DNA from: Petrosia ficiformis
Lineage: Eukaryota > Porifera > Demospongiae > Haplosclerida > Petrosiidae
Direction: 5' to 3'
Length of the DNA: 64,000 nucleotides
NCBI GenBank assembly: GCA_947044365.1
Contig: OX345636.1
Location: 21,919,466-21,983,465 of the forward strand
Shown here: one piece after another, positions 32,568 to 42,487 of the stretch
Numbering within the stretch: position 1 is the first letter of the stretch
Layout: the number at the start of each line of letters is the position of its first letter
The notes under the pieces: model-generated
What the model was told of the DNA's origin: nothing
Databases searched by the model: none
Seen by the model: the letters and a program-made list of their open reading frames with translations, nothing else
Program-made: the position numbers and the translations under genes

Positions 32568-35195
32568 CTGATTAACCGCCGTTGTCGCATTTACGCGACA
32601 ATAATTTCTAAGTTCAAAAACGCCGTCGTCGCATATATGCGACAGAATTACTCCCACTTTGAACGAACAAAACTAGCAAACGCTCAGGAGTAGAGCCCTG
32701 TAACTTTCACAATCAATAAGAAATTTTTTAGAAAACCACATGTAAACTACACGTGTTCTTAGTGATAATTATTGTAATAGTAAAATCAACATTAAAATAT
32801 TTCTTGATCTTCTTTGTGTTATGGCTTTCAGTAGTAGCAGCAGATACTCTGCTAGTGATGTTCTTGAGTTCCTTGGAAACCTTGGACGATGAACCTATTA
32901 TGGAGGGAAGTGATGATGATTTTGAAGACCTAGTATTAGAAAACAAAAGTTACGAAGATTCCCAGCAGGATACATCCATTATTTCACCAACAGACCTTCC
33001 CAATTCTCCAGTACAATCACCACCAATCAGTACTAGTCTGCTACAAACACCAATTCCATCAATTCCATCAATTCAAACTCCAATACAATCACCACCAATC
33101 AGTACTAGTCTACCACAAACATCACCACCAATCATTACAAGTCTGCCACAAGCACCAATTCCATCAACCCAAACATCAACAGTATGGTCTACAAACTTGC
33201 ACCCTGTGGTAATTTACCCATTCACAGGTACAGTGGGAGCAACATTCCCAGTTACGAATGTACCATCAGAGATATTTAGCCATTTTTTTTTACAGATGAT
33301 TTGCTTCATCTAATTGCACAACAATCTAATTTATATGCAAGTCAGGTAATGGATCAAGCTGCATATGCTAAATGGGACCAAATCACTGTATGTGAGCTAA
33401 ATGCTTACTTTCGGTTTTGCATGCTCATGAGTATCAACCATCTCCCAGCTATAGAAGACTACTGGAGACTTGATCCTTTCTTGCACTATAGTCCAGTAGC
33501 CGATAGAATATCTCGCTATCGATTTAGAGAAATATCCCGATATTTGCACTTTGTAGATAACACCCAGCTTCCGAAGAGAGGAGAAGACACTTTTGATAGA
33601 TTAGGCAAAGTGAGACCCATCATACAGTTCTGTTTGGAGAAGTTTCTCTCCAATTACAATCCAAACTGTGAAATGGCAATTGACGAAGCCATGATCCCAT
33701 TTCAGGGGAGATCATCCATAAAGCAATATATGCCACTAAAACCTACGAAACGTGGCTTCAAAGTTTGGGTGAGAGCTGATAGTCACAATGGTTACTTCAG
33801 CGAATTCTCTGTGTATGAAGGTCAAACAGATTCCACAGATGGACTAAGTTCTCGAGTAGTGAAGCAACTTACACGAAAAGTTGTTGGTAAATTTCATCAC
33901 ATCTTTTTTGATAATTTCTTTTCATCATCACCTTAGCTGTTACAGGACCTTTTAGTAGACAACATCTATGCATGTGGTACAGCACGTATAAATAGGAAAG
34001 GGTGGCCTTCTGACCTAAAAAACAAATCAAAGAAATACCTTAGAGATAACTTACAGCCAGTGAACAGGTACATAATTATAAATAACTTTACATGCAGACA
34101 CACAAATACATGTACAGTATGATATAAACATAATTACATTGTGTATTATTATAAATAAGCAACATCTTACTTCAATTCTTTAGAGGAGATACATCAATTT
34201 GTCAACAAGGTGAAGTACACACAGTCATGTGGCTTGATAACCAGCCGGTTACTATGTTATCCTCTAATTGCCAGCCAGAGATGACAGCTGTACAAAGGAA
34301 ACAAAAAGATGGTACTCGAATACAAGTTAGCTGTCCAAAATCAGTGGTGTCCTATAACACTTATATGAGTGGTGTAGATAGAGGTGACCAGCTCCGACAA
34401 TATTACCACATAAGGTACAAAAGCCGTAAAAATTACAAATACATATTCTGGTTTCTTTTCGATGTGTCTGTAACGAATTCCTACATCCTCTACTGCAATA
34501 GTGGAACACAAAATAGACTGAAGACTACCAAAGATTTCTGATTAGAACTCGCGAGGTCTCTCATTGGAAACTACAACAATAGGAAGAGTAGAGGTAGACC
34601 AGCATCTTTATCAACCCCAAACGCAATTCGAACACCTTGTCCACTACAACATTTTCCTGTGAAAAAAAAAAACTGGCAGTAAGAAGGGGATTAGCCGTTG
34701 TTGGCACTGTAGTCACAAGCAACATCCACCTAAACGTAAGGAGACCTACTGGTATTGTATGGAGTGTGAGAAGCACTTGTGTCACACAGGTGAAATACAA
34801 ATACTACTTACCAGTAAACAGCTTCTTTTCTTCTTGTTTCTTCCTCTAATCCCTTCATGTTAGATATCCACTGAATCAGCAAAGTCTTGTCTGTTATTTT
34901 TATATGATAAGATCTCCTATATACTTACAATAATGTTGAATCATATCATAAAACCTCTACTTATATGTAAATAGCTTCGTTTCTTCTTGTTTCTTGCTCG
35001 AAAGTCTTCATGTTTGATATCAATCGAAACAGCAGATAGTGGTGTGATCGATGATGTAATCGATCCTATACTAAAGTACTATATTTAGGCTGTTATAACC
35101 AGTTTTTTAAACTGGAATGAAAATTTTAATTTCCTGTACAATTAATTCGGCGTTTACGGTGTAGAGTTATCTAAAATAATTCAGCAGTTAATCTG
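32568..35195 (+). mobile_element. piggyBac transposon, nearly full length (element P6)
   Basis: 2628 bp between TTAA at 32564-32567 and 35196-35199, with ends CTGATTAACCGC and, reversed, CAGATTAACTGC. The left end has palindromes TGTCGCATTTACGCGACA (32583-32600) and GTCGCATATATGCGAC (32628-32643, perfect), centres 44 bp apart. Between them it encodes most of a piggyBac transposase with several frameshifts. It sits inside the TA-flanked Tigger element B. Confidence 0.9.
32821..34850 (+). pseudogene. piggyBac transposase, frameshifted
   Basis: N-terminus MAFSSSSRYSASDVLEFLG (32821), then after a shift an acidic stretch (DDEPIMEGSDDDFEDLVLEN) and Pro/Ser-rich repeats. The catalytic region at 33301-33936 includes LNAYFRFCMLMSINHLPAIE, YWRLDPFLHYSPVADRIS, the first Asp in EMAIDEAMIPFQGRSSIKQY, and the second in HHIFFDNFFSSS, ending with a stop in a SSSP* segment. 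Frame changes lead to NIYACGTARINRKGWPSDLK, a probable GT-AG intron at 34069-34182, then SCPKSVVSYNTYMSGVDRGD (third Asp) and YKYIFWFLFDVSVTNSYILY. The C-terminal Cys-rich domain (RCWHCSHKQH, YWYCMECEKHLC) is readable in another frame around 34680-34785. All three acidic positions are conserved, so decay is recent. Confidence 0.88.
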
Positions 35196-35398
35196 TTAAA
35201 TCAACTATTGCATACTTGTGGTCAATAATATACAGTAGTATACTGCGGGGTAATTACGGATGATATGCAATAATTAATACAGTAAAGTATACATGTACAG
35301 AATTACCCCGCGTCCGGATTTACCCCACCTTACTATCCTTACCTTACTATATAATATTATATATATTCATTGTGTAATGAATTGTGTACTAGAGTGAT

Positions 35399-35917
35399 AT
35401 GTATAGAAACAATCTGTTTGGTGTAGCTACAGAGTCAGTGGAAGATGTACCAGGTGCTAGCGAAGACATATTTTCATCATCGGAAACATCAGAACTCAGA
35501 ACTAATGCACAAATCTTCAAAGTCATCGTCACTTCCTTCCATCATGGGGTCATCAAAATCACTATCCAGCATCCTCAGAACATCACTTGATTCATATATA
35601 GCTTTTTTTGCTGTCATTACTATTATTACTAAAATGTGTGTTAAATTTTATGCTGTAATAATAATAAAATATTAAGCTACTGTACCGCACGTGCTTGAAA
35701 TAGAAAAAAGGCCGTCTTTTCTTATGGTAAGCCCTTATATAAAGTACATATATTATGTAGCTTAGGAACTCCTCTGTGACATTTCAAAATATCAGGACCC
35801 TACTAGCACAGTATTTGAGATATACTTGTGAACGTTTCGTGTTTTGTGGAGACGCAATTTGCCGTCATTGGCGTTTCAGAGCAATTCTGTACATGAAGCC
35901 AATTGGCTGTTAATCAG
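35399..35917 (-). mobile_element. piggyBac 5'-end fragment, minus orientation (element P7)
   Basis: From TTAA at 35918-35921 the minus strand reads CTGATTAACAGCC, matching the terminus of P6. Palindromes AGCCAATTGGCT (35908-35897) and a weaker GACGGCAAATTGCGTC follow, centres 44 bp apart. Inside, the minus strand encodes a transposase N-terminus (SSDVLRMLDSDFDD, MMEGSDDDFEDL) near 35500-35620, similar to P6. No opposite end is found; truncated. Confidence 0.7.
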
Positions 35918-36149
35918 TTAAACAAACCTATTCCACATAACTCTACATAAGTGCCCAGCTACTTTGTCTTTTGCTCTTTAATGACGTGTACTTATGCTGC
36001 GTTATATGGAATTGGGTTTGTTTAATTTTCTGACCTTGTTCACTTACTTTGACATTCCTACATATTCCATCATTTTTTGTTGAAAATGTTCTTTATTATT
36101 ATGGCCCGCAGGGCCATCCCTATGATTGCTTTCCCACGGGTTCGATGTA

Positions 36150-36174
36150 TGTTTATATATATATATATATATTT
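36150..36174. repeat. (TA)n microsatellite
   Basis: Alternating TA run upstream of the Helitron coding region. Confidence 0.85.
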
Positions 36175-36361
36175 TCTTGTGTCCACTTACGCGAGTATGC
36201 GTTGTATACGTAGTTAAGGAAGTGATGTAATTCCGGGGGGCGGAACCAATAAAGAAGCGTGCTGGGAACTCTCTATCGTCTGCGAAATCCTGTAGCAATG
36301 GAAACTTGTGCGTCCAGCTGTTCACCTTTGTTCTTACACCTGGTAGCTTACTACTACTAGT

Positions 36362-38100
36362 ATGTCTACTGTTAGTATGGAGAAGAATAAAGCTAAGCGT
36401 GCTCCGTGTAAACGAGTACGCGAAAATGAAAATTTAGATAGTGTAGAAAGTACTAGTGGTTCGTGTAGTCCAAAGATACTTCGTCTTTCAGAATCTGAGA
36501 CTCGTACAGCTGTTCAGCTACCTCCAGACAACTCTTCCAGCTCCTCTCACAACAATGGATTCGAAATAAGCATAAAGAGGAGGAGGAGGAGGAGAGATAG
36601 AGAAAGACTGAGAAGACTAAATGAAACAGAAGAGCAGCGTTACTTGACTGTAGACGTCTACAGTCTGAAAGTTCTCAGACAAAGGAAATACGTTTGGAAA
36701 GAATCAGACAAAGAGCTTCTACACTTAACAGTGTAGAGACTGAAGAACAAAGATCCAGTCGGCTTGCTGATTTAAGACAACGTGCTAGTGTACGTGTCAA
36801 TGAGGAAACTGAAGAAGAAAGGATCAGTCGGCTTGCTGACTTAAGACAACGTGCTAATGTACGTGTCAGTGAGGAGAATGAAGAAGAAAGGACCAGTCGT
36901 CTTGCTGACTTAAGACAACGTGCTAATGTACGTGTCAGTGAGGAGAATGAAGAAGAAAGGACCAGTCGTCTTGCTGACTTGAGTCAACGTGCTAATGTAC
37001 GTGTCAGTGAAGAGACTGAAGAAGAGAGGTCTAGCCGTTTAACTGATGCACAAATCAGAACTGCTTTTCATGTTAGTGAAGAGACCAGTGATGACAGGTC
37101 ACGCAGACTTCAGGTTATGAGTGACCGTGCATATGTACGTAGAAGTAGTGAGTCATCTGAAGCTAGAGAAGTTCGTCTGCAGACACTTAGAATACATAAT
37201 CAATCTACAAGAGCCTGTACTACTCCTGTTCTTACACCACCAGTAAGTGGTGAGGAGCAAAGACGACTTCATCAGTTATCTCAAGATTTGGAGAAATTCA
37301 GGTCTGAGATTATTGTAAGCCCTAGTAATTCCTGCTTCTCGTGTCATCGCCTCACCTACCCCCAAGGAGGATCGTATGTGACCTATGAAACAGTAGAGGA
37401 CTTGATAGCGCCATTATATTCACATCCAACAACTATACCACTTCCTGATGTTCCTGAAGGTGAGTGTGTTTGGTTGTGTACACGTTGTCAGTCCATACTG
37501 GGTAAAGGGAAAGTACCACCTTATGCATGTATTAACAACATACAAGTTGTTGAAGTCCCTCCTGTATTATCTGTGTTAAACACAATGGAGCAGAGGTTGA
37601 TATCTAAAGTACAAGCCTTTATGAAGCTTATAGTACTTCCATTAGGTCAAAGAGCATTGGCTGGCCAAAGTATAAATTTCCCTGTTGATGTTTCGCAGGT
37701 ATGTAATGCTCTACCTAGACCAATTGATGAATCTGGTGTAATACTAGTACAATCATCATCATCAACTTCTGCTTCAACCTCAACTGCTGAAGGGGGGGAA
37801 GGTTCATCATCTACTGTACCATCATCATCTTCTGTAACCACTCATTCCAGCAAAGGGTATGTGGTTAGAAAGCCTAAAATTATGAGAGCTTTACATTGGT
37901 TAAAGACTTCAAATGTATTGTATGGTGATATTCACATTGAAGATGGTAATATCACATGTGATGATAGTGAAAATAATATTGATGAAGATGATGATGCAAA
38001 TAATAATAATGATAATACCAATGAAGAAGATGATGAACAACAACAACAACAACAACAAGGTACAGTTAATAGGCCTCCCCAATTAGGACGGACTTTAACA
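36362..38100 (+). pseudogene. Helitron N-terminal region with 25-residue tandem repeats
   Basis: ATG at 36362 opens a basic, Ser-rich head (MSTVSMEKNKAKRAPCKRVR). After a shift near 36700 the 36694 frame has about five tandem copies of a 75-bp/25-residue charged repeat, consensus RxSRLADLRQRANVRVSEEN then EEE, predicted to be a long helix. A Cys-rich module follows (NSCFSCHRLTYPQGGSYVTY ... CVWLCTRCQSIL), then INNIQVVEVPPVLSVLNTME, the conserved region before the Rep of animal Helitrons, and Ser-rich and Asp/Asn/Gln-rich low-complexity DNA ending in (CAA)n at 38037-38057. Role of the repeats unknown. Confidence 0.85.
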
Positions 38101-38600
38101 TGCCTAACACGGAAGCTGTTGACATCATTCGTAATGGAGATTTCAATTATCCAGTTTATAGACTATCACGTGTTGAAGGCCAGTCTATTAGTTTGTTTAC
38201 TGATGCTAAAGCAGAGGAAATGGCATTTCCCTGTTTGTTTCCCAATGGTGTCAATGGTTTCCTAACAGCCCGTGATCCAGCAATAAGTATTACGGACTAT
38301 ATTCAAATCCGTTTACTTAATGCTGATAGTAGATGGGCTAGTCACATTCCCTATTTATTGTGGTCATGTAATCTCCTTCAGCAACACAGACTACGTGATG
38401 CAGTTTGCATTGCAATGAGAATCCGATCCTCCTCGGGGGGGGGTAGGCGACCTAGAAACCGTTTAGATCAAGCACAACAACAAGAGCATGACCAACAGGC
38501 TTTGACAGCTGGTGATCTCTTGAGTGATACATCCTCAGAGAACCCTGACCTGTCTGAGAATTGTTTTGGTTTCATGCGTAATATTCGCGGCTCAGCTTGA
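38100..38600 (+). pseudogene. Helitron linker before Rep
   Basis: A 166-residue frame overlapping the previous one: FNYPVYRLSRVEGQSISLFT, EEMAFPCLFPNGVNGFLTAR, YIQIRLLNADSRWASHIPYL. This is the N-terminal part of the Helitron_like_N region (the AFP.LFP.G...R box). It ends in FGFMRNIRGSA then a stop, where related proteins continue through R-G-(T/S)-x-x-Y-W; the lost residues mark a small deletion and frameshift at 38595. An 8-10 G homopolymer near 38435-38445 is another slippage-prone site. Confidence 0.8.
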
Positions 38601-39690
38601 TCTATTTGGAATGTTTCGTACACTTGGACCTCCCACTTTCTTCCTCACACTCAGTGCTGATGATATGAACTGGACTGATCTGCTCTACATCCTAGCAAAC
38701 CGTGATGGAATGAATCTCACTGAGCAACAGGCGAAAGAATTGCCAACAACACAGCGGAAACGTCTCTTGTGTAGTCACCCTGTGATTGTTGCTCAACACT
38801 TTTCTCACCGATTCAATTCGTTTATGAAATTTATTCTAAATGGAGATGGTAAACCCATTGGTGAAATTCTGGACTACTTTTGGAGGGTTGAGTTTCAGCA
38901 GAGAGGCTCACCTCACATCCATTCTCTGTGGTGGGTGAAAGATGCTCCTAACCTACGTACTGTCGAAGGTAAGAGAGCTACACCAGAGTTCATTGATAAA
39001 TACATAACGTGTGGAGTACCAGTGATTGGTGAGGATGATGAAATAAGATCGCTAGTGATGAGAGTACAGAGACACACTCATACCCAAACATGCCGAAAAC
39101 AAGGTCGATTCAGATGTAGATTTGATTTCCCAAAGAAAGCGAGTGCAACTACTCACTTGAAACGTAACAGGGATATCGGCAATAAAGCTAGATTCTACGT
39201 TCTGAAAAGAGAACAGGGTGATGAATACATCAATCCTTACAACCCTCACATTCTCAGAGCCTGGGGTGCCAACATGGACTTGCAAATGGTTGGCTCCGTC
39301 TACGGTGCTGCTCAGTACGTCTGCCATTATATGTGCAAAGACGAACCTAAGGAACTCAGACAGCTGATTTCTCGTAATCTAGAAAAGCTTCCTGAAAATT
39401 GTACTCAGAAATCACGTTTGTTAAAGATAGGTAACACCTTGATTAGTCATCGTATTCTGAGTGCTCAGGAAGCTGTTTACCGAACGACAGGTCTTCATTT
39501 ACGTGGATCTTCGAGAGGTACAATATTTGTGAATACAGGAAGACCTCAGAAAAGGACGAGAGTATTAAAGTCAACTAGAAAGCTTCGGGAGATGGATGGT
39601 TGTGATACTGATGTCTTTGAAAGTGGACTATATGAGCGCTATGCTGCTCGTCCAGTTGGTGATCCATTTGACAATATGAGCCTTGCGTAG
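38524..39690 (+). pseudogene. Helitron Rep (HUH) nuclease domain
   Basis: A 388-residue frame whose genuine part starts near MFRTLGPPTFFLTLSADDMN. It contains the HUH motif in QRGSPHIHSLWWVK (H-I-H), preceded by YFWRVEFQ, and the paired tyrosines in GAAQYVCHYMCKDEP (Y-x3-x-Y spacing of rolling-circle Helitron Reps). These residues nick and rejoin DNA in Helitron transposition. The domain itself is uninterrupted over about 350 residues, so it is the best preserved part of the element. It runs by a short overlap into the helicase frame at 39683, a one-base frameshift. Confidence 0.9.
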
Positions 39691-41730
39691 AAAGCAAGCA
39701 TGTCTTCGTGTACCAACACTGACTCCCGAAGCTAATGGTGACGACTACTACTACCACTTGCTTATGTTGTATTTGCCATGGCGTAATGAAACTGTGGATC
39801 TCTTGGGTTCACATGCTACGGCTAAACAATCCTTTGTTTCCAACAATGATCGTCTCCTAGTACTTGGTGGTGACCAAGCTTCGTTTGCTGCAGAAGTTGA
39901 ACGAGCTACATGTCAATTGAGGGCACTTAATCAGTTTGGTGACACTGTTTATGCCCCAATAGCTCCTGGTGCAGCTCAACGAAATATGGAGATGGAAAAC
40001 GAAGGTGCTGGACCAGACCCAATTTATTATGATGAAGCGCTGTTAGCTGATAATCATAGCAGCGCTTTAACTACTGATCAGCAAGGTGTTGGTGAAGTCA
40101 ACCACTTGGCTTCCGATGATTACCTTGCTGATGCAGATGATGATCGCACTGTACGTGCAATGGGCCAAAGACGCATGACGGATGCAGATTACCACCGAAA
40201 GGTTGATAGCCTCAATGAGTCACAACGTTTAGCCTTTCAAAAAGTTTTGAATTACACTACAGCTCGACACGAGTACCAGATGCATGCTGTACAGTCACCA
40301 CCTGAGCCACTTAGGCTTTTCATTACCGGCGGCGCTGGTACTGGTAAGAGTCATGTGATTAGTGTAGTTCATGAGCACTTTGAACGTGCCCAGATTGGCG
40401 ACGGATGTGCTTGTATGTTGATGGCTCCAACTGGAGTAGCTGCATTCAATATCAGAAGTCTCACTATTCACAAAGCGCTCAACTTGCCTGTAGAGCATGG
40501 TAAAAGAACCACCTATCGATAGTTAGCGAGTGAGAGACTTCACGGTATGCGACGTCTTTTGAAGAGTGTCACCACGATCATCATTGATGAGATCAGTATG
40601 GTCTCATATCAGACACTCAACTTTATTCACCAGAGATTGACTGAATCAAAGGTACAGATGACACTGAAGTTCTCTTCGGAGATCTCAATGTCATTGCTGT
40701 TGGAGACTTCTTTCAACTACCACCTGTTAGAGACAAATTTATATTTCAGGAAGGTAATGGTTATAATCCTGGTTCTACCCACTTGTGGAGAGATATCTTC
40801 ACAATGGTGGAGCTGACGATTAACATGAGACAGATGGGTGACAACACTTACTCTCAAGTACTGGGTAGAATTCGCACTGGACAGCAAACTCCAGACGATA
40901 TCACTCTGCTCAGGACCCGTCTGACTTCTGGTATAGATACTCCAGTGGATATTGAACAGTCTCCATTCACAGATGCTCTGCGTCTGTTACCTTTGAAAGT
41001 CATGGTGGACGAATACAATACTCACCGTCTTCGACAGTTGGCGCAGGCGTCGACTGTGTTCGAATTCAAGGGTGAGCATTCAATTGTCGACTCCGATTCT
41101 GCTAGACAGAGTTACGGTGTCGTTCAACATGTTGATGTCCCAGAAAGACTCATCCCACCCGATGACAATGACTGTGCTGGCCTCCCAAGAAGTCTGAAAC
41201 TGGCGGTTGGTGCACAAGTCATGCTTCGAAGAAACATCCTCTGTGAAGATGGACTAGTAAATGGAGCACGTGGAATCGTGGTGGGATTTACTTGGCCTGA
41301 TGGACAGCCAACACAGCCTGAAATTGGACAGCTACCTCAAAATGTTCTGGTCAACTTCCACGATCCTCGTGTTGGTCGTATCAGCCGAGTGAGTGTTGAA
41401 GATGATGCAGAAGCTGTTCCAATTGAACCTGTGACGGCAAAATTCTATGGCCGAGAAGGAGTCACACTACAAAGGACTCAACTACCTTTACTTCCCTGTT
41501 GGGCTGCTACTATTCACAAAGTACAAGGGTTATCTCTTGATGCTGCTGTGATTGACCTAGGTCCTAAAGTGTTTGAAGATGGCATGGCTTATGTTGCTCT
41601 GAGTCGTGTCAGAACACTTGATGGTGTAGCTATAATTGATCTTGTATCCAGCAAAATCAAGGCCTCTCAGTTGGCAACTAAAGAGTTAGATCGGCTGAGA
41701 GGAGCTGATGTTCAAGATCATGAGGAGTAA
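39683..41730 (+). pseudogene. Helitron PIF1-like SF1 helicase domain
   Basis: Frame 39683-40522: an NESQRLAFQKVLNYTT lead, Walker A FITGGAGTGKSHVI, then MLMAPTGVAAFNIRSLTIHK. It stops at an in-frame TAG (40520-40522); the same frame resumes with SVTTIIIDEISMVSYQTLNF (Walker B). A frameshift near 40655 follows, after which a different frame has VGDFFQLPPVRDKF, and 40783-41730 gives TMVELTINMRQMGDNTYSQV, LKLAVGAQVMLRRNILCEDG, PLLPCWAATIHKVQGLSLDA and GMAYVALSRVRTLDGVAIID. All SF1B/PIF1 motifs are recognisable. One nonsense and at least one frameshift mean the copy is not autonomous as read. Confidence 0.9.
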
Positions 41731-41739
41731 ATGTGTATG

Positions 41740-42480
41740 ATGATAATTATTGTTGTGCTATATAATACATTTATGCTTTTAATTATTGTTTAGTATTGTT
41801 ATTATTGTACAATTATGTGTGTTATTAAAGCTGGACTTTAATATTGTATTTATCTGTACATGATGTACATGTATTGAGCCTTATAATTATATCATAATAA
41901 TAATTATTATACATGTTCTATTCTATTGTGTGTGGGATTTCCTAGTGGGCGGTGTATACCATCTATGTATACTCTGTGTACGTATTGATTGGTTGTATAC
42001 CCCCTAGGGTCCCCTGCTTATATTCACTGTTTGCAACACACATTGATCCCTGTCCCAATTGGTTGATGGTGGATCCTCACTTTCTGTTCAGAAGGTGGGT
42101 GGCCTGGCATAAGGGACGCCTCCTCGTGGTCCAGGCTGGTAACTTCTACTTTTAATAATTAATGTAGAAGGCTAAAGGTCCCTTGAAGATTTCAAAATTT
42201 GTGGAAAATAAATGGTTAGTGTGTAATGGCACTTAATTAATGTATGATTGATAATAATAATTTTCCTTTGTAATTATAGTCTGAAAGATGTCAAACAACA
42301 ATGCAATTATGTATTTCAAAAAGAATGATCAAGGAAACTTTCATATTTAAATTTTAAAAATTTTGATAAATTATAAGAAAAATTTTAAACTATTGTTTAT
42401 TGATAATTAATTAATACATGCATGAATAAGGCAATACATAAACAGGCTGCTAATTAGTACATAATATACAAGTAAAATAC
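41740..42480. other. Helitron 3' flank; termini not resolved
   Basis: AT-rich spacer. A CCCCCTAGGG at about 42000-42009 contains a CTAG and could be a Helitron 3' terminus, and a GC-rich self-complementary region (GTGGCCTGGCATAAGGGACG ... CCTCGTGGTCCAGGCTGG) lies at 42099-42138. Neither a defining hairpin plus CTRR nor an A/T insertion site could be proven. No other gene. Confidence 0.35.
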
Positions 42481-42487
42481 TAGGTAG

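Larger units (their letters stand above)
31287..35333 (-). mobile_element. Tigger/pogo element B, interrupted by a piggyBac
   Basis: Terminal inverted repeats: left GTAAGGTGGGGTAATCTCGG at 31287, and the reversed right end GTAAGGTGGGGTAAATCCGG at 35333, each followed by ACGC and flanked by TA (31285-31286; 35334-35335), the target duplication of pogo/Tc1 elements. Minus-strand coding sequence for the transposase N-terminus lies inside. The piggyBac at 32568-35195, with its own TTAA duplications, is nested within. Without it the Tigger remnant is about 1.4 kb. Confidence 0.85.

Noticed and set aside
32568..35921. One long piggyBac from 32568 to 35917
   Set aside because: A correct right end with TTAA lies at 35195-35199, and 35399-35917 is a separate 5' end in the opposite orientation with its own transposase N-terminus.
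38435..38446. G-run as a programmed frameshift site in the Helitron
   Set aside because: Both flanking parts stay in the same ORF; the actual frame changes lie elsewhere and look like ordinary mutation.
41985..42140. Helitron 3' end at CCCCCTAGGG or at the GC-rich hairpin at 42099
   Set aside because: No clear hairpin about 10 bp before a CTRR and no matching 5' TC end, so the termini were left open.
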